Assembly (NCBI GenBank): GCA_013297655.1
Contig: JAAFHV010000079.1
Span: 1 to 34,335, forward strand
Reading direction: 5' to 3'
Source of the DNA: Myxococcales bacterium
Lineage (GTDB): Bacteria > Myxococcota_A > Polyangia > Polyangiales > Polyangiaceae
Length of the DNA: 34,335 bases
A program made the translations under genes and the position numbers. This document shows positions 7,550 through 15,761 of the stretch, in pieces. The stretch's first letter is position 1, and every line of letters starts with the position of its first letter. A model generated the notes under the pieces. The model ran no database searches, was not told the origin of the DNA, and was given only the letters and a program-made list of their open reading frames with translations.

Positions 7550-8584
7550 TCAAGTGTCCGGTGTTGCTAAGAAAATGGCCTCTCGGTCGTCGGCGAGGGC
7601 GAGCCGAATCGCGAGCGCTCCCGCGCGTCCGATCGACACGGGGTTCGCGGCGAGTGAGGTCACACGCGAGCCGAGGCAGCGGTCTCCGATCGCGACGATC
7701 CGATGGTGCACCGGATCGGTCCCCGCGAAGATGCCGAGGCTCCCCTCGTGGAGCGTCGCGAAGACGAGAGCGTGACCGTCACGAAGGAGCCCACCGCGGA
7801 CGTGCACATACGCCGCTCCTTCCTCGACGAGCGTGTCGAGCCGGGTGCCCGCGATCGACACGAGCGCGGTCGCCCCGCGCGTCGTCCGTATGCTCGTGAC
7901 GACGGTGCCGTCGTCGTCGGCGGAGGGAAAATGACCGAGCTCGGCGACTCCTTCTCCTGTCACGACCACGTCCTCGGACGAGCGTCCGTCGTCACGTACG
8001 ATCGCGTGCGTCCCGTCGCGGAGCGCGACACGTGCGAGCACCGCGCTCCCCTCCGTCACGACCGGAAGGCCATGAAATGCGGCGATCGGGCCATCCGCGC
8101 GGAACGGCTCGCGCGGCGCTCCTCCCCCGCACACACGGATGACCGCGCTCCCGTCGCGCGCCGTCGCACGGTACGCCACGAGGCCGTCGGCGTTGCTCGT
8201 CGGTCCGAGCGGACCCACCGCGACGGTGTCGGCGTCCCCGCTCCCGTCGAGGCGCTCGACCGTGGCGCCGTCCGCCACGTACACGCCGCTGCCTCCGCGC
8301 GCATCGCGGCCGTAGAAGGCCACCCGTCCGTCACGAGCGAAGTCCGGGTGGCTCGTGATCTCGGCGAGGCCGGCGCGCGCGCCGTGGGAGGTGCGTGTGT
8401 CGACGACGACCTCGAGCCTGCCGTCCCGCGCGACGATCACGCCGGAGCCGCCGCCCACGAACGCGGCCTGGAACGCGATCGCGCCGTCGTCGCCCATCGC
8501 CGCGACGTAGGGCCCGAAGCGCGAGAACGACGTCACGCCGGTCACCGCGATCGGCGTCAGGCTGTAGGGCGCATTTCGGAGCAC
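7550..8584 (-). CDS. NxxGxxAF tandem-repeat (DUF7453-like) beta-propeller-type protein
   Basis: 344 aa built of repeats of about 45-60 residues, each with a degenerate xxDGxxAF motif: GDDGAIAFQA, ARDGRVAFYG, NADGLVAYRA, and looser copies later. This matches the choice-of-anchor NxxGxxAF family, probably beta-propeller-like. Most relatives I know have a signal peptide; here an in-frame TAA lies four codons before the GTG start and no signal sequence is present, so the protein may be cytoplasmic or 5'-truncated. It follows the dioxygenase gene by 65 bases on the same strand and is probably co-transcribed. Function unknown. Confidence 0.75.
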   Translation of the reverse strand: MLRNAPYSLTPIAVTGVTSFSRFGPYVAAMGDDGAIAFQAAFVGGGSGVIVARDGRLEVVVDTRTSHGARAGLAEITSHPDFARDGRVAFYGRDARGGSGVYVADGATVERLDGSGDADTVAVGPLGPTSNADGLVAYRATARDGSAVIRVCGGGAPREPFRADGPIAAFHGLPVVTEGSAVLARVALRDGTHAIVRDDGRSSEDVVVTGEGVAELGHFPSADDDGTVVTSIRTTRGATALVSIAGTRLDTLVEEGAAYVHVRGGLLRDGHALVFATLHEGSLGIFAGTDPVHHRIVAIGDRCLGSRVTSLAANPVSIGRAGALAIRLALADDREAIFLATPDT

Positions 8585-8649
8585 GTTCCCACGAGATTAT
8601 TCGAACGGGAGGCTCGCGCCTCGCAGCGTCGTGAGGGGCGCGCGCTCGC

Positions 8650-9735
8650 TCAGCCCGCCGCGGCGTGCTCGTCGAAGTAGATCCCGCGCACCCAGCGTGC
8701 TCCCTCGAAGGCGCTCCTCCCGTGGAGCATGCGGTGATTGTCGTAGAGCAAAAACTCGCCCGCCTCGAGCGAGAGCTCGTAACGATGCGAGCGGACGAGG
8801 CGAACGAAGGTGTCGTGCGCGCGATACACCTCTTCGACCTCGTCGAACGGGAACGCGTGCGGCGCGAGCGTGAAGTAGGACGACCGCACGAAGAACGCGT
8901 CGTCGTCCGTCCGCGCGACGACGGGCGCGACGACGAGCCGCTCGAAGGCCGCCTGTTTCCTATGGAAACGGAGCGGAACGGTGCGCAAGATTTCGGCCGC
9001 GCGCGCGTCGATCGACGCGAGGTACCGATAGGCGGCGCGGGCATCGGCGACGAAGTTGTCGCCTCCGCGGGCTGCCTTTCGTACGCATTGGAGGAGCTGG
9101 TAGCGCGGCGGATCGTCGAGAAAAGGTTGGTCGGTGTGGAGCTCGATCCCGGCGTCCGTGTAGCCGAGCTGGTCGGTGTTCTGATTCGTGACGTTGTCGG
9201 TGCGAAGGTCCTCGATCCGCCCGAAGTGGGTGCCGCGCACGTGGAGCCCGCTCGAAACGAAGCGCTCCACGAGCGGCTCGGTCTCGTCCTCCGGAGGCGC
9301 GGCCGACGCACCTTCGCGCCGAACGACCACGAGGCCGTGGGTACGCACATGGGCGATCGCGGCGGCGACGATCGTGTCGTCGAGGCGCGCTCCGGCGCGC
9401 AGCTCGTGCGGAGCCACGTCCGTCGGCGGCGCCGGCACTGGCGCTCGGTTCCTCGCATACGCGTGCTCCGCGAGCCACCCGAGGGGGTACTCGCTCTTCC
9501 GACCGTCGTGCGCCCACTCCACCACGAGCGCCCCGTCGTTCACGAACGCACGCCGCGCGCGAATGTCGTCCGGGAGGTCCGACGAGCACACGGTGCGCTC
9601 CCGCGTCGTCGGGTGCCGATCGACGTCGCAGTTGTGCCGAAGCCAGCGGTAGTGGAAGTCGGCGTGGGCCGACTTATCGAGAGCGACACGGAGCCAACGC
9701 TCGTGCAGCTCGACCGAGAAGTCGTTGCTAGACAT
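8650..9735 (-). CDS. TauD/TfdA-family 2-oxoglutarate/Fe(II) dioxygenase, gamma-butyrobetaine-hydroxylase-like
   Basis: 361 aa. An N-terminal GBBH-like domain (about 1-95; WLRHNC, RHPTTRER) precedes the double-stranded beta-helix dioxygenase domain. The facial triad is visible: ELHTD (His200, Asp202) and the distal MLHGRSAF His338; Arg residues near the C-terminus (ARWVRGIYFD) would hold 2-oxoglutarate. Relatives hydroxylate gamma-butyrobetaine or trimethyllysine in carnitine synthesis, but no other carnitine genes are near. The zinc site of the N-terminal domain is largely lost: only Cys36 of the usual Cys cluster remains and the DGH histidine is Arg79. Substrate uncertain. Confidence 0.85.
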   Translation of the reverse strand: MSSNDFSVELHERWLRVALDKSAHADFHYRWLRHNCDVDRHPTTRERTVCSSDLPDDIRARRAFVNDGALVVEWAHDGRKSEYPLGWLAEHAYARNRAPVPAPPTDVAPHELRAGARLDDTIVAAAIAHVRTHGLVVVRREGASAAPPEDETEPLVERFVSSGLHVRGTHFGRIEDLRTDNVTNQNTDQLGYTDAGIELHTDQPFLDDPPRYQLLQCVRKAARGGDNFVADARAAYRYLASIDARAAEILRTVPLRFHRKQAAFERLVVAPVVARTDDDAFFVRSSYFTLAPHAFPFDEVEEVYRAHDTFVRLVRSHRYELSLEAGEFLLYDNHRMLHGRSAFEGARWVRGIYFDEHAAAG

Positions 9736-9741
9736 GCGTCT

Positions 9742-9747
9742 GTTATA
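9742..9747 (-). promoter_or_regulatory. Possible -10 element of the dioxygenase gene
   Basis: TATAAC on the minus strand six bases before the ATG. If real, the transcript would be leaderless or nearly so; no good -35 is seen and no Shine-Dalgarno precedes the ATG. Confidence 0.25.
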
Positions 9748-9923
9748 GCGGATGATCTTGAAAAATCGAGTGATTCCAAAGCGAATGAGATGGCATCGAG
9801 ACGGACATCGCGTCCGCTACTGCGCCGGGGCGTCGATTCTTGCGTCTGCGACAACGCTCTGTTTCCAGTCCGAGGAGGACGAATCGCGTGCCTGTGGCGC
9901 GTTCACGAACTATTCGAGGACGG

Positions 9924-10433
9924 ATGAACCTTCGTTCACTTTCGCTCGTCTCGGTGCTCGCTATCGTCGCCTCCGTCGCGTCGTTCGTCTCGCTCGGCGC
10001 TTGCTCGTCGACGACCGAGACCGCCGATGGCGGCGACACCGACGGCAGCACGACACCGGCACCCACCGGCACGACCGAGACCGACGCTGCGCCGACCGAG
10101 GCAGGCGCCGGCTCCGCGACGCTCTCGTCGCTTCAGGCTTCCATCTTCACGCCTTCGTGCGCGAAGGCCCGCTGTCACTCGGGCAGCCGACCCTCGGGCG
10201 GGCTGAGCCTCGACGCGGCGAGCACGCACGCGCAGCTCGTCGGTGTGGCGAGCGTGGTCAACTCGGGCCAGACGCGCGTCATCGCGGGAGATCCGGCGAA
10301 CAGCCTGCTCGTGCGCGCCCTCAAGGGCAGCGTCGGCAACGTGGGGCGCATGCCCGACGGCGCGGCCGCGCTCACCGCCGCGCAGATCGCGAACGTCGAG
10401 GCGTGGATCGCGGCGGGCGCGAAGAACGACTGA
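9924..10433 (+). CDS. Cytochrome-c-like lipoprotein with CX4CH motif
   Basis: 169 aa. The ATG chosen follows CGAGGA; it gives a lipoprotein signal with SLGAC lipobox (Cys near residue 27), a Thr/Asp/Ala-rich linker to about residue 65, then a haem-type domain. That domain holds CAKARCH (CX4CH, not the usual CXXCH), GGLSLD, and a late GRMPDG whose Met could be the sixth ligand, ending LTAAQIANVEAWIAAGAK, a helix typical of such domains. Likely a periplasm- or surface-facing redox lipoprotein. Haem attachment through CX4CH is known in some multihaem cytochromes but is unproven here. Confidence 0.75.
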   Translation: MNLRSLSLVSVLAIVASVASFVSLGACSSTTETADGGDTDGSTTPAPTGTTETDAAPTEAGAGSATLSSLQASIFTPSCAKARCHSGSRPSGGLSLDAASTHAQLVGVASVVNSGQTRVIAGDPANSLLVRALKGSVGNVGRMPDGAAALTAAQIANVEAWIAAGAKND

Positions 10434-10450
10434 GCGCGCTCGGCCTTCGC

Positions 10451-10503
10451 GCGGCGACCTACGGCCGGTGACGATCGGCCACCTCGCCGCTTCGCTAATT
10501 TTT
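10451..10503. terminator. Hairpin between convergent genes
   Basis: GCGGCGA (10451-10457) pairs with TCGCCGC (10484-10490), with a second stem GGCCG/CGGCC nested inside, followed on the plus strand by TTCGCTAATTTTT. Sits between the convergent cytochrome-like and AgmX genes. The T-run is offset from the stem, so intrinsic termination is only likely, not sure. Confidence 0.45.
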
Positions 10504-11037
10504 CCGGATCAGGAAGGGGATGCTCACCTTCGTGTCGCCGCTCGAGCTCGGGAACTTCAACGCCCGCAGTTCTCGCAGCACGCACGCTCCGAGCGGCTTG
10601 TCGGCCGCGTCGGTCTGCGCTGAGGTTACGCGGCCGGTCGCGCCAATCGTCAGCTTGACGACCACGCGGCCGGGGGGCGATCCGGCCGGGAGGGACGGCG
10701 CGCACTTGCGCACGAGCGGCGCGCGCACACGCTGCACGACGGCGACGATGTCGGAAGCAGAGAGCGACGCGTTCGCATCGCTCGAGGGCGATTCTCCCAT
10801 CGGCGTCACGTCGGATGGAGGCTCCGTGGCGGGGGGCGGATCCGATCCGGGCGCGGCGGGGGCGATGGTCGCGCTCGCGGCGTCGACGGCCTCCTCGGCG
10901 TTTGGCGGCGTGGACGATGCGGACGCTGCGGCCGGTGCCGACGCTGCCGGCGTCACCGGGGTCACTTCGGGGGCTCCGCACGCCCACGCGATCGCGACGA
11001 AAGAAGCGAGCACGAACGGCCTCGACGACGGCTTCAT
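10495..11037 (-). CDS. AgmX/PglI C-terminal-domain lipoprotein 1
   Basis: 180 aa. Signal-like N-terminus with hydrophobic FVLASFVAIAWACGA (candidate lipid Cys near residue 20), then a long Ala/Pro/Ser-rich linker to about residue 92, and a TonB-like terminal domain: VRAPLVRKCAPSL, GRVVVKLTIGATGRVTSA, LGACVLRELRALKFP. This is the AgmX/PglI C-terminal domain common in myxobacteria, where relatives are tied to gliding and envelope machines; this copy is the stand-alone lipoprotein form. Two Cys of the domain are likely disulfide-bonded. Starts 41 bases after phosphoenolpyruvate carboxylase on the same strand. Confidence 0.8.
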   Translation of the reverse strand: MKPSSRPFVLASFVAIAWACGAPEVTPVTPAASAPAAASASSTPPNAEEAVDAASATIAPAAPGSDPPPATEPPSDVTPMGESPSSDANASLSASDIVAVVQRVRAPLVRKCAPSLPAGSPPGRVVVKLTIGATGRVTSAQTDAADKPLGACVLRELRALKFPSSSGDTKVSIPFLIRKN

Positions 11038-11078
11038 CTCTCGAGGAGACGCCACTCGGGCTCGCCTTTCAAATGGGA

Positions 11079-13820
11079 TCATCCCGTATTTCGTAGGCCC
11101 GCGGCGATGCCATTGATCGTGAGGGCGACCGCACGCGAGAGCCCCTCGTCCTCGGAAATTGCGGCGCGCTTCCGGCGCAAGAGCTCGATTTGCAAGAAGC
11201 TCAGCGGATCGACGTAAGGGTTTCGCAGATCGATCGACCGCGCGAGGGTGGTCTCTCGGCCGAGGACGTGGCTCGTGCCGAAGATCTGGCGCACCGCGCG
11301 CAACGCGCGGCCGTGGTCGAGCGCGATGCGTCGAAACAGGCGTCTCGCGGCGTCTTCGTTCGTCGCGAGCGCGGCATACCTCGCCGCGATGTCCATGTCG
11401 GCCGTCGCGAGGGCGACCGCGAGCGCGTCGAGGGTCGACGCGAAGAACGGCCACTCGTCGCGCATGCGGCGGACGAGCTCGACGCCCCGCGTCCGTACCA
11501 GCGCACCGAGGGCGCGCCCGGCCCCGAACCAGCCAGGCACCATCTGTCGTGACTGCGTCCACGCGAACACCCAAGGGATCGCGCGCAAGTCGTCGATTTG
11601 CCGCTGTCCTCCACCGGAGCGACGCGCGGGCCGGGACCCGATGTTGAGCTGGCCTATTTCGTCGAGCGGGGTCGATGCGAGGAAGTAGTCGATGAAGTCC
11701 GGATCGCGCACGAGCGATCGGTACGTATCGAGGCTCGCCTTCGAGACGTCCTCGAACGTGCGCTCGTGCTCTTCGATCCGCGCGGTCTCGTCCGGATGGG
11801 CATCGGCCGTCGTCGCGAAGAGCACGCCGCTCGTCGTAAGCTCCAGGTTCCGCTCCGCGATCTCCGGCAAGAGGTACTTCCACCCGAGCACCTCGCCCTG
11901 CTCGGTGAGCTTGAAGCGACCTCCGATCGAGCCGTGCGGCAGGCTCGCGATCGCCCGCTGCGATGGCCCGCCTCCGCGCCCGATCGAGCCGCCGCGTCCA
12001 TGGAAAATCTTGAGTGAAATTCCAGCTTTACGAGCGACTTCGACGAGCCTCTGCTGCGCGCGGTAGAGCGCGAACGACGACGTGAGCATGCCGGCGTCTT
12101 TGTTCGAGTCGGAGTATCCGAGCATGATCTCTTGCACGTCTCCGCGGAGAGCGAGGTACCGCCGGTACGCCGGATCCGCGGCCGCCTTCGCGATTTCGTC
12201 CGGCGCGCGTTCGAGATCGTCGAGGGTCTCGAAGAGCGGCACCACCGAGACGTCGGCGCGCCCTTCGATCGGGTCATAGAGGCCGGAGATGCGCGCGAGC
12301 ACGAGGGTCGCGAGCATGTCGACCGCACCATGGGCCATCGACAAGATGAACGACTCCGCGCCTCCACCGGCGGTGATCCCGCGCGCGTTCACGAGACCTT
12401 CGATCGCGTGCATCGCCGGGGAATCCGGGCGCGGTGGCGAACGATCGCCAGAGAGGGCGCGCGCTATCGTGGCGCGGGCGACGTCGCTGTCGAGGGCGAC
12501 GTCCGCGTCGAGCCAGAGCGCGGCGCAGGTAGCCTCCCGCACCCACGCGGCGGGCACGCGCACGTCGAGCTTCGCGAGGTGGAACCCGAACGTCTCGACC
12601 TGCCGCACGAGATCACGGACGCGCCGCGACCCGGCGTTCTTTCCGTGCGTCGCTTCGATCGAGCGCGCGACCACGGCGAGGTCTTTCACGAGATCGACGG
12701 GGGTCGTGTAGGCCCGCTCCGGCATGCGCGGCGCGCGGGTCGCGGTGCGCCTCCCTTCCGCCAGCGTCGCGCGTGTGCACTCTACACGTGCCTCCACGAA
12801 GCGGAGCGCGCGCCGGTACGGCTCTGACGCGGTGGTGCTCGCGACGTCCGTCGCCACCTCGGGGTACGCGATCGCGGCGGCCGAGAGCCAGTCGCGGAGC
12901 TCTTCCGTGATCACGGCGCGGCGCGTGCTTTGGGAGAGGGAGCCGCCGAGCGCGGCGAGCTCGCGGAGGTAGAGTGCGAGCACGCGTGTTGCCTGCGCGT
13001 ACGCGGTGTCCAACGTCACGTCCGGGGTCACGTTCGGGTTGCCGTCCATGTCGGCGCCGACCCACGAGCCGAAGCGGAGGAGGTTTCCCACGTTGGGGCG
13101 CGCGCCGTTCGGGGAGGCGGCCTCGAAGGCGCGTTCCAGCGCGCGGTAGAACTTGGGCACGAGCGGAAAGAGCACCTCCTCCAGGTAAAAAAGCGTGTTC
13201 TTCACCTCGTCGCCGACGCGCGGCTTCGCGTTGCGGATCTCGTCCGTTTGCCAGAGCAACGTGAGCTCTTCACGCAGGTCGCGCTCGAGATCGACGAGCT
13301 CGTCGGGGGTGAGCTCGGCGCGATCGCGGCGCGCGAGGAGGTGCGCGATGCGCTTGTGTTTGTCGAGAACGGTGCGCCGCTGCGCTTCGCTCGGGTGGGC
13401 GGTGAAGACGAGCTCGATCGAGGTGGTCGCGAGCACCTCGGCGAGCCGCGCCGCTGGAACGTTCGCCACGAGCGCCTTCGCGGCTTCGGCGAGCGAGCCT
13501 TCTTGCAGCTTTCCCTCGCGGGCGTAGTCGCGTCGGCGGCGCGTGCGGTGGTGCTGCTCGGCGAGGTTCACGAGCTGGAAGTAGTGCGTGAAGGCGCGCG
13601 CGACCTTCTCTGCGGTGCCGGTATCGAGGCCCTCCAAGAGGGTGCGCATCTTGGCCGCGGCGGGCCCTCGTCGACCACGGCGACGTCGCTCCTTCGCGAG
13701 CGCGCGCACGGTCTCCTCGAGCTCCAAAAGTGCGGCTCCTTCTTGCTCGACCAAGGTGTCGCCGAGGAGCTGCCCGAGCGCGGAGATGTCACGACGGAGG
13801 GCATCGAACGGATCGCTCAT
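11079..13820 (-). CDS. ppc: Phosphoenolpyruvate carboxylase
   Basis: 913 aa, the usual length. Fixes bicarbonate onto phosphoenolpyruvate to give oxaloacetate, refilling the TCA cycle in the cytosol. Signature motifs are present in order: VFTAHPSEAQRR (TAHP near 140), GSWVGADMDGNPNV, GYSDSNKDAG, FHGRGGSIGRGGGP (His607, the catalytic Gly-rich loop), QMVPGWFGAG, and the C-terminal INGIAAGLRNTG. The ATG at 13820 is preferred; a GTG six codons earlier is possible. The 238 bases upstream hold no convincing gene. Confidence 0.97.
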   Translation of the reverse strand: MSDPFDALRRDISALGQLLGDTLVEQEGAALLELEETVRALAKERRRRGRRGPAAAKMRTLLEGLDTGTAEKVARAFTHYFQLVNLAEQHHRTRRRRDYAREGKLQEGSLAEAAKALVANVPAARLAEVLATTSIELVFTAHPSEAQRRTVLDKHKRIAHLLARRDRAELTPDELVDLERDLREELTLLWQTDEIRNAKPRVGDEVKNTLFYLEEVLFPLVPKFYRALERAFEAASPNGARPNVGNLLRFGSWVGADMDGNPNVTPDVTLDTAYAQATRVLALYLRELAALGGSLSQSTRRAVITEELRDWLSAAAIAYPEVATDVASTTASEPYRRALRFVEARVECTRATLAEGRRTATRAPRMPERAYTTPVDLVKDLAVVARSIEATHGKNAGSRRVRDLVRQVETFGFHLAKLDVRVPAAWVREATCAALWLDADVALDSDVARATIARALSGDRSPPRPDSPAMHAIEGLVNARGITAGGGAESFILSMAHGAVDMLATLVLARISGLYDPIEGRADVSVVPLFETLDDLERAPDEIAKAAADPAYRRYLALRGDVQEIMLGYSDSNKDAGMLTSSFALYRAQQRLVEVARKAGISLKIFHGRGGSIGRGGGPSQRAIASLPHGSIGGRFKLTEQGEVLGWKYLLPEIAERNLELTTSGVLFATTADAHPDETARIEEHERTFEDVSKASLDTYRSLVRDPDFIDYFLASTPLDEIGQLNIGSRPARRSGGGQRQIDDLRAIPWVFAWTQSRQMVPGWFGAGRALGALVRTRGVELVRRMRDEWPFFASTLDALAVALATADMDIAARYAALATNEDAARRLFRRIALDHGRALRAVRQIFGTSHVLGRETTLARSIDLRNPYVDPLSFLQIELLRRKRAAISEDEGLSRAVALTINGIAAGLRNTG

Positions 13821-14058
13821 TTGTGAGAAGAATCGCACGGTAGGCGCATCGCGTCATCGTCCCCGGCTTCGGAATCGGACGTGCTCTTCGGCACGTGCCG
13901 AGCTCCGCCGCGCGGTCGGCGCGACTTCGCGCATGTCCTTCGCCGTGCGTTCGTGGTTCTCGGTGGGCAGGCGTTTCGCGGCGATCTCTACCGCTCGCGA
14001 AGTCTCGTATGCGCGCGCGAGCCGCTCGGTGGAACGAGTCTCAGTCCGCGGTCGTTCG

Positions 14059-14526
14059 CTACGTCGCTCCACGGGTGAGCTCGATGTCGTCGCCGGGAAA
14101 CAGCGCGCCTGCCTTCCCCTTCGCAACGAGCTCCACGTCGACCCATTCGAGACGTGGGCTCGTCCTCGCCGCAAAGTGGAAGAACGCGTTCCAGTCCGAC
14201 ACGAAGACCGACTCACCGTAGGCGTCGGAGGGCAGCTTCGGCAGGCGGCCGACCGCGGCGGCCAAGAGACCGCCGACCGGATCGACGCGGCCACTACGCG
14301 TTTCCATGCTCCCGTCATCCTGGAGGTCGGGAGGATCAACGACCAGAAAAAGGAGGTCGTCGACGACGAGCCGCGCGAGCCGCTCGCGGTCTTGACGCTC
14401 GCCGTACTGGACAAGAACCTCGATCACGAGCCGCATATCGACGTAGTCGACGTGGAGCGCACGGAGCTCTGCGTCGTGGAGGCCCCACGGAAGATCCTCT
14501 CGCGCTTCGAGCGCCGCGATCGTCAT
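14059..14526 (-). CDS. Hypothetical protein
   Basis: 155 aa from the ATG at 14526; the frame stays open far upstream but that part is low-complexity Arg-rich shadow. Opens with LPWGLHDAELRALHVDY followed by strands (MRLVIEVLVQ, LLFLVVDPPDL) and later VSDWNAFFHFAA. The LHDAEL start followed by alternating strands recalls small beta-rich proteins related to some immunity-type families, but I cannot assign one. No signal peptide. Follows the SnoaL-like gene by 80 bases on the same strand. Confidence 0.6.
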   Translation of the reverse strand: MTIAALEAREDLPWGLHDAELRALHVDYVDMRLVIEVLVQYGERQDRERLARLVVDDLLFLVVDPPDLQDDGSMETRSGRVDPVGGLLAAAVGRLPKLPSDAYGESVFVSDWNAFFHFAARTSPRLEWVDVELVAKGKAGALFPGDDIELTRGAT

Positions 14527-14606
14527 GGATACGACGGTCTCACGCCGTGTTCTGCCCGTCAAAGCGACGAGCCTCGCACGGCGTGGACCTCGCGATGGAG
14601 CTCGGC

Positions 14607-14969
14607 TCAGGCTTTTGTTTCGTGGAACCCGTGCACGCGCGCGATGCGATCGCCCTCGACGACGATCACGTCGAGCCCGATCGCGAGCGGATCGACCACC
14701 CCCTCGGCCATCGCGCACCAGGCGAACCGAGCTACGTCGTGGTGGTGATCGGCGCCTCCTCTTCGCACGAGGCGCACCCCCGGCATCCGCTCTTGAACAG
14801 CGGCGATGTAGCCATCGACCCCCGCGAGACCGTTCACGTCTCCATGTGGATCGGTGTAGCGGCAGACTGCGGTGAACACCTCGGCGACGCGCTCCTTGCG
14901 TTTGTGTGCGTCGCGCTCGTTCCAAAGCGCGATGTAACGATCGACGAGGTCCTCGGTTCGGTTTTCCAT
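14607..14969 (-). CDS. SnoaL-like (NTF2-fold) protein
   Basis: 120 aa, one domain: DLVDRYIALWNERDAHKR, the typical first helix of SnoaL/NTF2-like proteins, CRYTDPHGDVNGLAGVDGYI, a HHHD cluster and a final GDRIARVHGFHE strand. The family includes polyketide cyclases, isomerases and ligand-binding proteins. The ATG has a good AAGGAAGG. Third SnoaL-like domain of the window. Reads away from the AgmX 2 gene; the 185-base gap holds a 17-base imperfect palindrome. Confidence 0.82.
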   Translation of the reverse strand: MENRTEDLVDRYIALWNERDAHKRKERVAEVFTAVCRYTDPHGDVNGLAGVDGYIAAVQERMPGVRLVRRGGADHHHDVARFAWCAMAEGVVDPLAIGLDVIVVEGDRIARVHGFHETKA

Positions 14970-15018
14970 TGCGACCTTCCTTTCGACGGGATCATGGGCT
15001 CGGGCACCGGGCGGGGCG

Positions 15019-15035
15019 ATGACGTCCGAGGTCAT
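15019..15035. promoter_or_regulatory. Imperfect 17-base palindrome
   Basis: ATGACGTCCGAGGTCAT, of the form ATGACnTCnGAnGTCAT, 50 bases upstream of the SnoaL-like gene in the divergent gap, with an AT-rich tract at 15048-15060. A possible operator for an unknown regulator. Confidence 0.35.
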
Positions 15036-15154
15036 GCGCGCCGCGAACAATGTGTAAACTGCATGCGAATCGCGAGCACGCGACCGCGGGAGCACGCGAG
15101 TCCGCGATACGGGAAGGAGATGGATCTGCGCGCGCGCTGCTCTACGATGTCGGA

Positions 15155-15757
15155 ATGTCGCTCGCTCGTGTCTCGGTGCTGCTTTGTTTCGGTTCGCTCG
15201 CTCTCGTCGCCTGTGCGGAGCGCAAGTCGTCCTCGGAAGCGCCTTCGGCCGTCGCGCCTGCGACTCCGGCGACACCACCTCCGCCGCTGGACCAACCGAA
15301 CGCCGGTCCCTCGACACTCGCTCCCAAGCCGCAGGCGATCACCGCGCCGACCGCGCCGCCGCTCGAGCTTCGTGTCACCGCCGGGCCCGCGCCGAAGTCC
15401 GCTCCGGCGGACAAGAACGAAAAGAAGTCTCTCGAGGCCCACTCGACCGGCGTCGCGCTCTCGCCCGAGATCATCCACCGCGTCGTTCAACAGAGCTACC
15501 CGCGGTTTCACGCGTGTTACGAGACCGGGCTCCGCCAAAACCCGACGCTTCAGGGGCGGATGACGGTGAAGCTCGTGATCGCCGCGGACGGCGCTACCCG
15601 CTCCGCGAGCGTGACGACCACCGATCTTCCGGACAAGACCGTCGCGACGTGCGTCACGAAGGCGTTCTCGTCGCTCTCGTTCCCGCCGCCGGACCACGGC
15701 GAGCTCACCGTGAGCTATCCCGTCGCGTTCTCCCCGAGCGACGCTGCCCCGAACTGA
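15155..15757 (+). CDS. AgmX/PglI C-terminal-domain lipoprotein 2
   Basis: 200 aa. Lipoprotein signal with LALVACAE (Cys near 19), a Pro/Ala-rich linker to about residue 100, then the AgmX/PglI domain: LSPEIIHRVVQQSYPRFHACYETGL, GRMTVKLVIAADGATRSASV, TCVTKAFSSLSFPPP. Clearly a paralogue of the protein encoded at 10495-11037, with a better-conserved terminal domain. Such domains resemble TonB C-termini and may bind an outer-membrane or peptidoglycan partner. Ends 4 bases before the stop of the convergent AraC gene. Confidence 0.85.
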   Translation: MSLARVSVLLCFGSLALVACAERKSSSEAPSAVAPATPATPPPPLDQPNAGPSTLAPKPQAITAPTAPPLELRVTAGPAPKSAPADKNEKKSLEAHSTGVALSPEIIHRVVQQSYPRFHACYETGLRQNPTLQGRMTVKLVIAADGATRSASVTTTDLPDKTVATCVTKAFSSLSFPPPDHGELTVSYPVAFSPSDAAPN

Positions 15758-15761
15758 AACC

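Noticed and set aside
13854-14058. Possible small minus-strand gene between ppc and the hypothetical gene
   Set aside because: The frame is open and starts could be found, but third-position GC looks lower than in neighbouring genes, there is no Shine-Dalgarno and no recognisable domain. Treated as non-coding.
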